Shown here piece after piece: positions 37,161-44,900 of a stretch of DNA of 64,000 nucleotides. Under the pieces are notes generated by a model. It was not told where the DNA came from and did no database searches. It saw only the letters and a list, made by a program, of their open reading frames with translations. Positions within the stretch are counted from its first letter, which is position 1. Each line of letters starts with the position of its first letter. A program made the position numbers and the translations under genes. This stretch comes from Leptospiraceae bacterium (GTDB taxonomy: Bacteria > Spirochaetota > Leptospiria > Leptospirales > Leptospiraceae), in the NCBI GenBank assembly GCA_024233865.1, contig JACKPA010000004.1, positions 248,001-312,000 of the forward strand, in the 5' to 3' direction.

Positions 37161-38066
37161 CTATTTTGTTTTTATGATTACATGAAGCTTTTTAGGAGAA
37201 AGCCTAAAATGAGCTATCGCTCCTGGCGGAAAGTTATAAATCCTTTCGGAAAGTGAGTCTATGGCAATCCCACCATTCATCTCCGAAATTATTTTTAGTT
37301 CCCCTTTGACGGAAAAATCAGTTAACAAAAAATTTTTTCTCGTTTTGGTGTTTAATTCCCTTGTATATACTTTAAAATAGGTTGAATCTTTTGGGAATGT
37401 TACATCTTCCGGCTCACCAATCTGGCAAGAGTCATACCAACCGGTGGAACCGGCACCGGTTGATAATAAAATGCCGGAACTTTTTTGCTCTTCACTTATA
37501 CCATTGTAAGAAATGATGTATCTGCTTGTCAAATCGGGAATATTGTTTCGTATGGAAATTTCACTAACAGCACTAATTGTATTGATTTTTTGTCCATCTG
37601 GGTATTCGATTTCACCCGATATAAGCGACCATTTTTCAATTTGTGTATCAGACCAATTGTTTTTTAGAGTTTCTTGCAAGTTTTCCATAGAGAACGATAA
37701 CAAAGCACCAGCCGATGTTTGTGGGTCGGAATTGCATCCCATAATGAGGCTCTCAGCTGCAAAATGAGCTGTGTATGTAAAATGATTATCACCACCAAGG
37801 GAGACAATAAGATCATATTCTTGGATGTTTCCCAAGTCTAAGCCTTCTCGAAAAATAAAGGTTCCACTTGTAAAAACCTCTTGTATGATTTTTCTGCTTT
37901 CCAATTGTCTCAGATGGGAATGATAAACCCTTTCAAAACAGTTGTTTTGGATTTTACATATCTGCTTGTAGTGATTTATATCCTTGTGTTTTTCCAAATC
38001 TATTTCATACTTGGTTTTTTTATAAACAACTAAGACTTTTTGAATTTTGTTTGGTTCTTGTATCAT
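37161..38066 (-). CDS. nadK: NAD kinase-like protein, divergent
   Basis: 301 residues. The fold signatures of NAD kinase are present in order: YDLIVSLGGDNHFTYTAHF (family GGDGT site, here GGDN), IMGCNSDPQTSAGALLSF (usual GIN.G..GFL region) and GILLSTGAGSTGWYDS (usual STPTGSTAY). The catalytic Asp of GGD and the Gly/Ser/Thr-rich ATP loop remain. The substitutions are unusual, and this could be a variant NAD kinase or a related lipid/sugar-kinase-fold protein. NAD kinase would phosphorylate NAD to NADP in the cytoplasm. No second nadK is in view. Confidence 0.7.
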   Translation of the reverse strand: MIQEPNKIQKVLVVYKKTKYEIDLEKHKDINHYKQICKIQNNCFERVYHSHLRQLESRKIIQEVFTSGTFIFREGLDLGNIQEYDLIVSLGGDNHFTYTAHFAAESLIMGCNSDPQTSAGALLSFSMENLQETLKNNWSDTQIEKWSLISGEIEYPDGQKINTISAVSEISIRNNIPDLTSRYIISYNGISEEQKSSGILLSTGAGSTGWYDSCQIGEPEDVTFPKDSTYFKVYTRELNTKTRKNFLLTDFSVKGELKIISEMNGGIAIDSLSERIYNFPPGAIAHFRLSPKKLHVIIKTK

Positions 38067-38200
38067 TTTGAAAATTGTGAAATAATAGCACTAGAAAGTA
38101 CAATATAGGAAAAGGGTATCTTCCGTCATGAAAAAAAAAGGTTTTAAAAAAAATATGCAACTTTTTAGTTTCTTTACCGATTCTTAAAGAAATTAAACGC

Positions 38201-38230
38201 TTGAAATTCTTACATGGAATATTGTATTTT
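38201..38230 (+). promoter_or_regulatory. Candidate sigma70-type promoter for the HU gene
   Basis: TTGAAA at 38201-38206 and TATTTT at 38225-38230 are separated by 18 bp and lie 25 bp before the start codon; the ribosome-binding AAAGGATGA falls just downstream. A TATAAA just after the candidate -10 could serve instead. Confidence 0.35.
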
Positions 38231-38254
38231 GTATAAAAAGGATGAGTATATAGT

Positions 38255-38569
38255 ATGGCAGTGGCAAAACCAACACCAATGAAAAAGTCTCAGATTATTA
38301 CTGAGTTAGCAACAACGCTAAATAAAACCAAAAAAGAAGTTAGTGATTTTCTGGATGCTTTAGTAAGTTTAACATATAAAGAAACTAAAAAAAATGGGTC
38401 CTTTGCAATTCCCGGAATTGGAAAATTGACACTTAAAAAGACTAAAAAGCGGAAAGGGCGTAATCCAGCTACCGGTGCTGAAATTGATATTCCGGCAAAA
38501 ACCGTAGTCAAAGCTTCGCTATTTAAAGCATGTAAAGAAGCAATTGTTCCACCTCCTAAAAAAAAGTAG
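38255..38569 (+). CDS. hup: HU-family nucleoid protein
   Basis: 104 residues. Core HU fold: KKSQIITELATTLNKTKKEVSDFLDALV (helices), GSFAIPGIGKLTLKKTKKRKGRNPATG (DNA-contacting arm with RNPATG), and a basic C-terminus ending in PPPKKK. It bends and compacts DNA as a dimer. The first ATG is preferred because AAAGGATGA precedes it, giving an eight-residue N-terminal extension before the usual MKKSQ start; starting at Met9 would lack a ribosome-binding site. Followed 18 bp later by a same-strand hypothetical gene. Confidence 0.92.
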   Translation: MAVAKPTPMKKSQIITELATTLNKTKKEVSDFLDALVSLTYKETKKNGSFAIPGIGKLTLKKTKKRKGRNPATGAEIDIPAKTVVKASLFKACKEAIVPPPKKK

Positions 38570-38587
38570 AATAAACGGTTCATAAGG

Positions 38588-39040
38588 ATGGGGAATGACT
38601 ATTCTTACAATCCTTTAGGAGATTCTTTGCTTGGAGAGCTTATTTGTAGCGTGTGGAAGGGGAAAGGCCGGGACACAGAAGAGCTAAAACAAGCGATTTA
38701 TTCACACCTATCAGAAGGGGGTGATTTTAAAGGAACTCCTAAAGGGGAGAAGCAGATTATTATGAATTTGCTACCCAATCGGATACGAAAGTATATCGAA
38801 GAAAAGAATTTTAACAAAATCGCAAAAGAATTCACGAATCTCTTAAAAGGACGTGATTTGGCTCAAAAGCCAGCGATTGACGTAGCTTTTGAGCTTCTGG
38901 AATGGATTTTAACGGGATTTCAAGAGGATGATCTTGTTTTGCTTTTGCTACCGGTTTTTTTTAACAATAGATTGCAGTTTGATAAGGAACTTTTAGATGA
39001 ACTAAAGGTTTCTTATCAGCAATTGTTAGTTCAAAACTAG
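38588..39040 (+). CDS. Hypothetical protein (150 aa)
   Basis: Not recognised. Soluble, predicted mostly helical, no signal peptide. It begins MGNDYSYNPLGDSLLGEL and contains NLLPNRIRKYIEEKNFNKIA and a hydrophobic helix DDLVLLLLPVFF. Location directly behind the HU gene on the same strand suggests co-transcription. The ribosome-binding site is poor (TAAGG touches the ATG), which fits coupled translation. It converges on efp with 29 bp between stops. Confidence 0.65.
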   Translation: MGNDYSYNPLGDSLLGELICSVWKGKGRDTEELKQAIYSHLSEGGDFKGTPKGEKQIIMNLLPNRIRKYIEEKNFNKIAKEFTNLLKGRDLAQKPAIDVAFELLEWILTGFQEDDLVLLLLPVFFNNRLQFDKELLDELKVSYQQLLVQN

Positions 39041-39069
39041 AGAATTGCAAAAAAACAAGAATTTTAAAA

Positions 39070-39639
39070 TTACTTATTCACTCTTTCCACATAAGAAAGG
39101 TCTCTAAGGTCAATTTTAACTACATCACCTTGCTTTACAAATATGGGAACATTGATCTCACCACCGGTTTCCAACTGCACTTTTTTGAGAGCTGTTCCGG
39201 AAGTGTCCCCTTTTAAGCCTTCTTCTGCATAAGAAACTTGCAAAATACTGAAGTTTGGAGGAATTACACCTATAGGGTTTCCTTCATAAAATGTTACCTC
39301 AACTTGGGTTTCTTCTTTTAAAAAGGGTAAAATATCATCTATGTGTTCTTTAGGGATGTGGATTTGCTCGTAATCATTTACATCCATAAAAACAATGTCG
39401 TTCTCTTCTTTGTAGCAATAGGTCATATTGCGTTTTTCTAATTCAACGCTTTCAAGCTTTTCCGATGCTTTAAAAGTTCTTTCTATTGTACTACTCTTAA
39501 TTATGTTTTTTAGCTTTGTTCTAATAAACGCACTTCCTTTACCAGGATTCACAAACTCGGATTTTACTACCGAGTATATTTCATTTTCTACCTTAAGGAC
39601 CATGCCTTTTTTAACTTCCGTAATGCTAAGAGTAGCCAT
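39070..39639 (-). CDS. efp: Translation elongation factor P
   Basis: 189 residues, three beta-barrel domains as in the family. The N-terminal KOW-like domain contains the modifiable loop FVNPGKGSAFIRTKLKNI, whose lysine (K after PG) is the site that would carry beta-lysine or another modification. The OB domains contain SSTIERTFKASEKLE, MTYCYKEENDIVFMD and the C-terminal TGGEINVPIFVKQGD. EF-P rescues ribosomes stalled at polyproline stretches. Single gene between convergent and codirectional neighbours; no epmA/epmB-like gene here. Confidence 0.96.
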   Translation of the reverse strand: MATLSITEVKKGMVLKVENEIYSVVKSEFVNPGKGSAFIRTKLKNIIKSSTIERTFKASEKLESVELEKRNMTYCYKEENDIVFMDVNDYEQIHIPKEHIDDILPFLKEETQVEVTFYEGNPIGVIPPNFSILQVSYAEEGLKGDTSGTALKKVQLETGGEINVPIFVKQGDVVKIDLRDLSYVERVNK

Positions 39640-39763
39640 TCACACCTGCCATCAAATATGTTATTCTTCTTTTACAAGACTTGTTAGCATAGGCTTACTG
39701 TCAACCGAATTTGCTAAACCTTAAACAATACGTTTTTTCTACGTATTCACAGAAAAAACAAAG

Positions 39764-41320
39764 CTATATTTTTGTATCATCTTCTTCTTTGGGCTCATTT
39801 TCTGGTATTGGTTCAAGCATCGAGCTTGATTTATCCAACTCTTCAATTGATTTTTTTAGCCTCATTTCAACTTCCTCATTGATGAGGGTTTCAATGTTGG
39901 GGAGTGAGTTTTCTAAAAAGTTTGTTTCATCCAAATTAATGGCTTCCGGCTCTAATTCATCCGAAATCAAGTTGTCGAGATTTATGGCTGCAGAATAGAT
40001 GGTAGGATCATCTATAGATAGATCAACCTCTCGGTTGTGGTGAGAAATTGCTTCATTTGTGTTGGGATTTTCAGATGCCCTGTCTTCTTCAGTATTGTCA
40101 ATTACTTCCGAATCCAATTCATCTATAATCAATGCATCCAAATCAACTACGGCAGGAAAGGGTACTCCATTTTCATCTGTCAGAATAATTTCAGGTTCGA
40201 GGCTATCCAAAGGAGAATTCCCACTATTAGTCCTACCATTAATGTATAGCTCTTGTTGGTAATTATTTCCGTTTTCGCTTAAATCCAGATTACCGTTTTT
40301 TTGGGTTTGGCTTTCATTGTTTGTTTCCTGTATATTGATTAATTCTTTATCAATCAAGGCATCAATGTTGGCAATGGGTAATACATTTGAATCTAGTAAA
40401 TCTGGTATATCCTCATCCAAATCGAATAACTCCTCAGAATCAATTTCTTCTTCTATGTACGCTTTTTCATTATTATTGGTGGTAGAGGCATTTTCTTCTG
40501 TTTTGCTGTCCTGTGCCACCTTGTTTTCCTCTTTGCCATTTCCCTGAGCTTCGGAAGCAGTAAGAGAATCAAGGTTAAAATGAATCGGAATTTTCTCAAT
40601 ACCAGTATGTTTTGAGTCTTTTTCATATAAAGATTTTAAATTCAGAGCTATAGGAGCTTCATTTTGAATATAAACTATTTTCTCATTTGCTTTTTCAAGC
40701 AGTGCTTCTTGTTTTCTTCTCGCTTGGATGAATTTTTTTGAATTTCCTTCTATTTGTTTTAAAACATAAAATTCTGTTTCTAAAAAAACTTTGAAAGAAA
40801 TAAGTAATTTTTGAAAAACTTTACTTTCTTTTTTTATAGATAAATAAAATGCAATATCTTCTTGTGTAATGGAATGATCCAGATACATAATGGATCTTGA
40901 TAAAAAAAGAGAAAATATTTGGTAATCACTCTCCGGAAAAAGAATATAAAAATCAGAACTTTTTACTTTTTCTAAGATTTGATCCGCCAAACGTATGTTC
41001 TCCAAATACACCAACTTTTCTTTTGGGAGTTCGATAATATTTGTGTCGGATAATAAGGAAGTTTGCTGAGGGCGATTTCCGAATACATTGGAAAAATCTA
41101 AAATTGTTGAATTCAAGCCTTTTTTATCGATCTTGCTTTTTACACCTTGGATATAATGGTTACTGTTCGTTCGAGAAGGTAAAAACACATGCCCTATGCT
41201 TTTGGAGTGCATTCTTTGGATTTGTTTATCCAAAGCATCAATTTCACGAGGGATTGGCTCGTAATAGCATATACTTCCTTGGGTTCCAAAAGGGATAAAA
41301 TATCTCAGAGACTTTTCCAT
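39764..41320 (-). CDS. Acidic repeat-containing hypothetical protein (518 aa)
   Basis: The first ~250 residues look like a compact soluble domain with helices and a KKFIQARRKQEALLEKANEK coil; I do not recognise its family. The rest (about 260-518) is strongly acidic and low complexity, built around four spaced copies of a motif like NIDALIDKEL: ANIDALIDKEL, VDLDALIIDEL, INLDNLISDEL and PNIETLINEEV. Asp/Glu/Asn/Ser-rich linkers join them. Such short helical motifs in acidic linkers are typical of multivalent docking. No signal peptide, so cytoplasmic. Single gene. Confidence 0.65.
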   Translation of the reverse strand: MEKSLRYFIPFGTQGSICYYEPIPREIDALDKQIQRMHSKSIGHVFLPSRTNSNHYIQGVKSKIDKKGLNSTILDFSNVFGNRPQQTSLLSDTNIIELPKEKLVYLENIRLADQILEKVKSSDFYILFPESDYQIFSLFLSRSIMYLDHSITQEDIAFYLSIKKESKVFQKLLISFKVFLETEFYVLKQIEGNSKKFIQARRKQEALLEKANEKIVYIQNEAPIALNLKSLYEKDSKHTGIEKIPIHFNLDSLTASEAQGNGKEENKVAQDSKTEENASTTNNNEKAYIEEEIDSEELFDLDEDIPDLLDSNVLPIANIDALIDKELINIQETNNESQTQKNGNLDLSENGNNYQQELYINGRTNSGNSPLDSLEPEIILTDENGVPFPAVVDLDALIIDELDSEVIDNTEEDRASENPNTNEAISHHNREVDLSIDDPTIYSAAINLDNLISDELEPEAINLDETNFLENSLPNIETLINEEVEMRLKKSIEELDKSSSMLEPIPENEPKEEDDTKI

Positions 41321-41422
41321 CTTTTTATCATTTATGAATAAACAACATTACACTATAAATAGGTATGCTAATTTCAAGTAATTAAAATTAAAAATTGATG
41401 AATTTTTCTTTGCTGTAGGATT

Positions 41423-42412
41423 TTACCCCTCATACATTTTGGTGATTTTTCTTAATCTATCCAAAAATTTCTTTCTAATAGGCTCCGGGCTAATAATCTC
41501 CAAGCATCCGTCCCATCTAAAGACATAATTAATCACCTCATCAGGGTCGTATGCATAAACCGTCCAAACACAATGGTCTGCTTTTTTTTTCCATTCTCCT
41601 TCTTGGTTTCTCTTTTTAACCGCTTCCAAATTTTCCAAAGGTACTTTGATTTGAATTTTATATACTTCGGAATTGTCTAAAATGGTATGACCAAACGAAT
41701 ATTTTAGATATTCTTCCATTTTAAACTCCGGAATTCTGGAATTTCGTCTATTAAAGTGAACCTTTGGCTCTTTTATGCCTTGGATCATGTATTGGTTCCA
41801 TTCTTCCTTTTGTTTGTCCCATCCGGCAAGTAGCCAGTGTCCGTCTTTAAACCGTATCTTTACAGGTACAAAATTGTCTATTTCATGAGTTTCCTGTTTT
41901 TGATTAGTATATTCAAACTGTATGGGCAGTTTGTTTTCTATGGCACTATGGATAATCGTTAAAAGGTGGATTGGAAAATCTTGCTCCAACAATTGTGTAA
42001 AAAAATCTATATGGGTAGTGTTTTTAAAATAAAGCAAACTCAAAAAGATGACCAAAAGGGTAGTATACGCCTTGTCTTTCTTCAGAACACCATGGGAGGC
42101 AGCTGTAATTTTCTTCTCAAACCCCACACCTTTTGCAGTTCCTTTTATAATAAAATCTTTACTCATCGAGTTAAAAATGCTGCGAGCGGTTTTGATTCTT
42201 CTTGTGTAATCCAGCGTTTTTTTTTGTCGATCATCGATCAAAGTGTCTAAAAGTTTTGCAATGTTCGTATAGCTTAACTTGGTGTTTTCCTCACTTTGAG
42301 TCAAGTAGGTGCCTTTGCTTTCAATTATGCCAAGTATATAAAAACACTCTAGCAAGTGCTTTATTCTTAGATTTTGGGGATCGGACTCTATATCAGGCAT
42401 TTTTTGTTTCAA
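41423..42412 (-). CDS. WYL-domain transcriptional regulator
   Basis: 329 residues. An N-terminal winged-helix part (about 15-95; RIKHLLECFYILG, YTRRIKTARSIFNSMS) is followed by a linker, the WYL domain (about 155-230; HSAIENKLPIQFEYTN, FVPVKIRFKDGHWLLAGWD, where the WYL triad is WLL), and a C-terminal WCX-like extension ending in RKKFLDRLRKITKMYEG. WYL proteins sense nucleotides or nucleic-acid ligands and control DNA repair, metabolic or defence genes. Transcribed divergently from the phasin-like gene across 199 bp, which is the simplest candidate target region. No defence operon is directly adjacent. Confidence 0.85.
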   Translation of the reverse strand: MKQKMPDIESDPQNLRIKHLLECFYILGIIESKGTYLTQSEENTKLSYTNIAKLLDTLIDDRQKKTLDYTRRIKTARSIFNSMSKDFIIKGTAKGVGFEKKITAASHGVLKKDKAYTTLLVIFLSLLYFKNTTHIDFFTQLLEQDFPIHLLTIIHSAIENKLPIQFEYTNQKQETHEIDNFVPVKIRFKDGHWLLAGWDKQKEEWNQYMIQGIKEPKVHFNRRNSRIPEFKMEEYLKYSFGHTILDNSEVYKIQIKVPLENLEAVKKRNQEGEWKKKADHCVWTVYAYDPDEVINYVFRWDGCLEIISPEPIRKKFLDRLRKITKMYEG

Positions 42413-42611
42413 TTTTAACGTATTTATAATTTCTTGATTTTTTATAGATTTTGTATCAACAACTTTTTTTGAATTTTAGAAAAAAAAATCGAACTCACCT
42501 TAAGACAACCTGTTTATGAATATAATCTTTGAGAAATTAAATTCTTTATTTTAAATAGACCGAAATTATGTTAGTTGTATTTTACAAAAAAACCAAAAAT
42601 GGAGAAAAATA

Positions 42612-42884
42612 ATGGATTTAAAAGAATTACAGCAGGTTGTTCAAGATGCTATCGAAAAAGGAGCAAAAACGGTTGAGCAAGTTCATAGACAAATTGCCAA
42701 TATGCCTTTGGATGTACTTGCAAGATTTGAGCAGTTGGAAGCTCCTTTGAATCAAGCTAGAGACTTTAATGATAGAACAATTGGAAGTATTTATGAAGCA
42801 ATTCACAATTTAAATCAAAAAGCGGGTGAAATTGCAAAAGAATTATTAGCAAAAATTGATCCATCCGGTAAATCAGAATCTTGA
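42612..42884 (+). CDS. Small phasin-like protein
   Basis: 90 residues, almost all amphipathic helix: DLKELQQVVQDAIEKGAKTVEQVHRQIA, then PLDVLARFEQLEAP and a C-terminal helix QKAGEIAKELLAKI. This matches small phasin-superfamily proteins found in spirochaetes and other bacteria, best known as coats of polyhydroxyalkanoate granules, though no PHA synthase is in the window. GGAG precedes the ATG. Followed by a hairpin-forming repeat and ubiE. Confidence 0.7.
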   Translation: MDLKELQQVVQDAIEKGAKTVEQVHRQIANMPLDVLARFEQLEAPLNQARDFNDRTIGSIYEAIHNLNQKAGEIAKELLAKIDPSGKSES

Positions 42885-42894
42885 AATAACATTT

Positions 42895-42935
42895 CGACTA
42901 CGCTCGGGTGTCCGGAGTTTTCTTGAGCGTAGCGA
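42895..42935. repeat. CTACGCTC inverted repeat
   Basis: CTACGCTC (42898-42905) and GAGCGTAG (42925-42932) form an 8 bp stem around 19 nt, 14 bp after the phasin-like stop. It belongs to the CGTAGTCGAAG-type repeat also present at about 14437 and 53567. It could act as a transcript 3' end, but no T-run follows. Confidence 0.5.
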
Positions 42936-42979
42936 TGCATTGATTTTACCGAAGTGCCAAACTTGTTAAGAGGGAAAAT

Positions 42980-43705
42980 ATGAACAGTTTTCAAATGCCA
43001 GATCGCTATCAAAAAGCAGACTTTGTGAAGGATAACTTTGGGAAAATCGCTTCCAAATATGATTTGTTCAATGATCTTAGCACTTTTTTTATGCATAGAC
43101 TTTGGAAAGGAGAAATGATTTCCGCAATTCAAAAAAGAGGTTTTAAAAAGCCGGTATGTGTCGATTTATGCTGTGGAACCGGAGATATTTCTCTTTTGAT
43201 AAACAAAAAACTCTTGGTAGAAACTGTTTATTCGATAGATTTTTCTGAAAACATGCTAGAAATAGCCAAAAACAGATTAAAAAACTATCCGTTAAATCAC
43301 ATTCAGCTAGGAGATGCTACAAATTTAAAGGATTTTAGTGATTCTAGTGTGGATGTTGTCACCGTTGGATTCGGATTGCGTAATGTAAGTTCTTTGGAAA
43401 AGTCTATATCCGAAATTTATAGAATACTAAAAAAAGATGGAATTTTTGTAAATTTGGATGTTGGAAAAGTTCGGTTACCAGTCATAAAGTGGTTTGCCAA
43501 TTTTTATTTTTTCAAGATTGTTCCTATTTTGGGCTATATTATCTCCGGAAAACAAAATAAGATGTTTGATTATCTACCAGTATCATCCCTATATTATCCC
43601 GATCAGGACGTGTTAAAAGAAATTTTAGAAAACCAGGGCTTCCGAAATGTTCAATACAAGGATTTCGTTTTTGGAAATGCAACCATGCATTGGGGGATGA
43701 AATAA
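42980..43705 (+). CDS. ubiE: UbiE/MenG quinone-biosynthesis C-methyltransferase
   Basis: 241 residues, Class I SAM methyltransferase. FGKIASKYDLFNDLSTFFMHRLWK is the family N-terminus, VCVDLCCGTGDISLLI is the SAM site, SIDFSENMLEIAKNR and IQLGDATNLKDFSDSSVDVVTVGFGLRN follow, and the C-terminus carries VQYKDFVFGNATMHWGMK. The enzyme methylates the demethylmenaquinone (or ubiquinone precursor) ring at the membrane. Spirochaetes of this group usually use menaquinone, so MenG is the more likely role. AGAGGG precedes the ATG. Confidence 0.93.
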   Translation: MNSFQMPDRYQKADFVKDNFGKIASKYDLFNDLSTFFMHRLWKGEMISAIQKRGFKKPVCVDLCCGTGDISLLINKKLLVETVYSIDFSENMLEIAKNRLKNYPLNHIQLGDATNLKDFSDSSVDVVTVGFGLRNVSSLEKSISEIYRILKKDGIFVNLDVGKVRLPVIKWFANFYFFKIVPILGYIISGKQNKMFDYLPVSSLYYPDQDVLKEILENQGFRNVQYKDFVFGNATMHWGMK

Positions 43706-43776
43706 AAAATACTTGTTCCTTTTTTACTATTTAAAGTAACATCTAAAAATTATTAAATACTTGAACAATTGAAAAA

Positions 43777-44886
43777 ATGCAAAAAAAATCCGTATTTGTT
43801 GTCTTTTTAATTTTTACAAACCTTTTTGTTTCTCAACTCTTATTAGCAGATACAATTTTTTTGAATAACGGTGAAGTGATTTACGGTAAAATAACATCCA
43901 GCAATCCTAGCAAGGTGACCATACAAACAAAAAATGACAGTTCTCGTAACTTTAATAAATCAGAGATTTTTCGAATCTATTTTAGAGATGTAGCAGATGA
44001 TGAAAAAAACCAAATAGTAAAAGTTCTCGCTGCAAAAAGTAATTATTCCAAACCGAAAGTTTCCAATTCTCAAGCATCACCTCTAAACCCAGACGAATTA
44101 GCCTACCGGCAAGAAGAATTAAAGCTCCATGACAGAGAGCAAATGTTCAGAGAAGAGTATTTTAAAAGACAAATGGATTTACTAGAGGAAGAATTGCGGT
44201 ATTTAAGGGAAGAAAGAGAAAAGCTAAAGTCAAAACGAGAAATAGACGAAAATTACAAAAGAACCATTGAGCGAAAAATAGCCAATTTAGAGCTTCGAAA
44301 TAAAAGACTAGAAAAACTTTTAAAAGTTGAACAGAATAGATTAGACGACTTTAAGAAGTCTGGTAGTCCTTGGCAACTAGCTTGGCGATCAGCAATCTTG
44401 CCTGGTTGGGGACATCGATATGTTGGAGAAGATGTGATTGGTGATAGTTATTCTGCCAGCATTTTAGTTTTTTTGCTTACGGGTTTCGGATTAAAATATG
44501 ATGCCAAGCTAAACAAACAGTATTTGGATGAGAAACTAACCAATGCTGTTGTGATACGCCCTATTTTGTTTAATAGTTTCATAAGCTCATCAACCGTAAC
44601 AGATATTTTAAGTATTTTGGCGTTTCAAACTTATTATTCCTATAATCACGATTCTGCAAATGTAAGAGATGAAAAAAGGCTTGGAAACAACTTGATAGGC
44701 GTAGGAGCCGGTTTGTATATTTTACAAATTGCACATGCCTACATTACCGGTGTAAATATAAAAAAAGAAAAATATAGCTCTACCGGTGGCTGGAATTTTT
44801 ACCTCCATTCCCTAAATTCCTATAACCCTTTGGTAAACCAAAATATTCCTATTAGTTTTGATTTGAGTTATACTTTTAGGTTTTAA
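43777..44886 (+). CDS. Exported coiled-coil protein with C-terminal membrane region
   Basis: 369 residues. An N-terminal signal peptide (KKSVFVVFLIFTNLFVSQLLLA) is followed by a small beta-rich segment (DTIFLNNGEVIYGKITSSNPSKVTI), a charged coiled coil (about 100-190; EELRYLREEREKLKSK, RKIANLELRNKRLEKLLK), then a hydrophobic C-terminal part starting WRSAILPGWGHRYVGED, resembling DUF5683-type envelope proteins. Probably periplasmic or inner-membrane associated. Function unknown; this combination is seen in Leptospira-like hypothetical proteins. No ribosome-binding site is clear before the ATG at 43777. Confidence 0.65.
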   Translation: MQKKSVFVVFLIFTNLFVSQLLLADTIFLNNGEVIYGKITSSNPSKVTIQTKNDSSRNFNKSEIFRIYFRDVADDEKNQIVKVLAAKSNYSKPKVSNSQASPLNPDELAYRQEELKLHDREQMFREEYFKRQMDLLEEELRYLREEREKLKSKREIDENYKRTIERKIANLELRNKRLEKLLKVEQNRLDDFKKSGSPWQLAWRSAILPGWGHRYVGEDVIGDSYSASILVFLLTGFGLKYDAKLNKQYLDEKLTNAVVIRPILFNSFISSSTVTDILSILAFQTYYSYNHDSANVRDEKRLGNNLIGVGAGLYILQIAHAYITGVNIKKEKYSSTGGWNFYLHSLNSYNPLVNQNIPISFDLSYTFRF

Positions 44887-44900
44887 TCATTTTTTTTATT

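Noticed and set aside
41423..42412. WYL protein as regulator of a defence operon
   Set aside because: WYL regulators often control such operons, but the adjacent genes here are a phasin-like protein, ubiE and an acidic unknown; no defence genes are contiguous.
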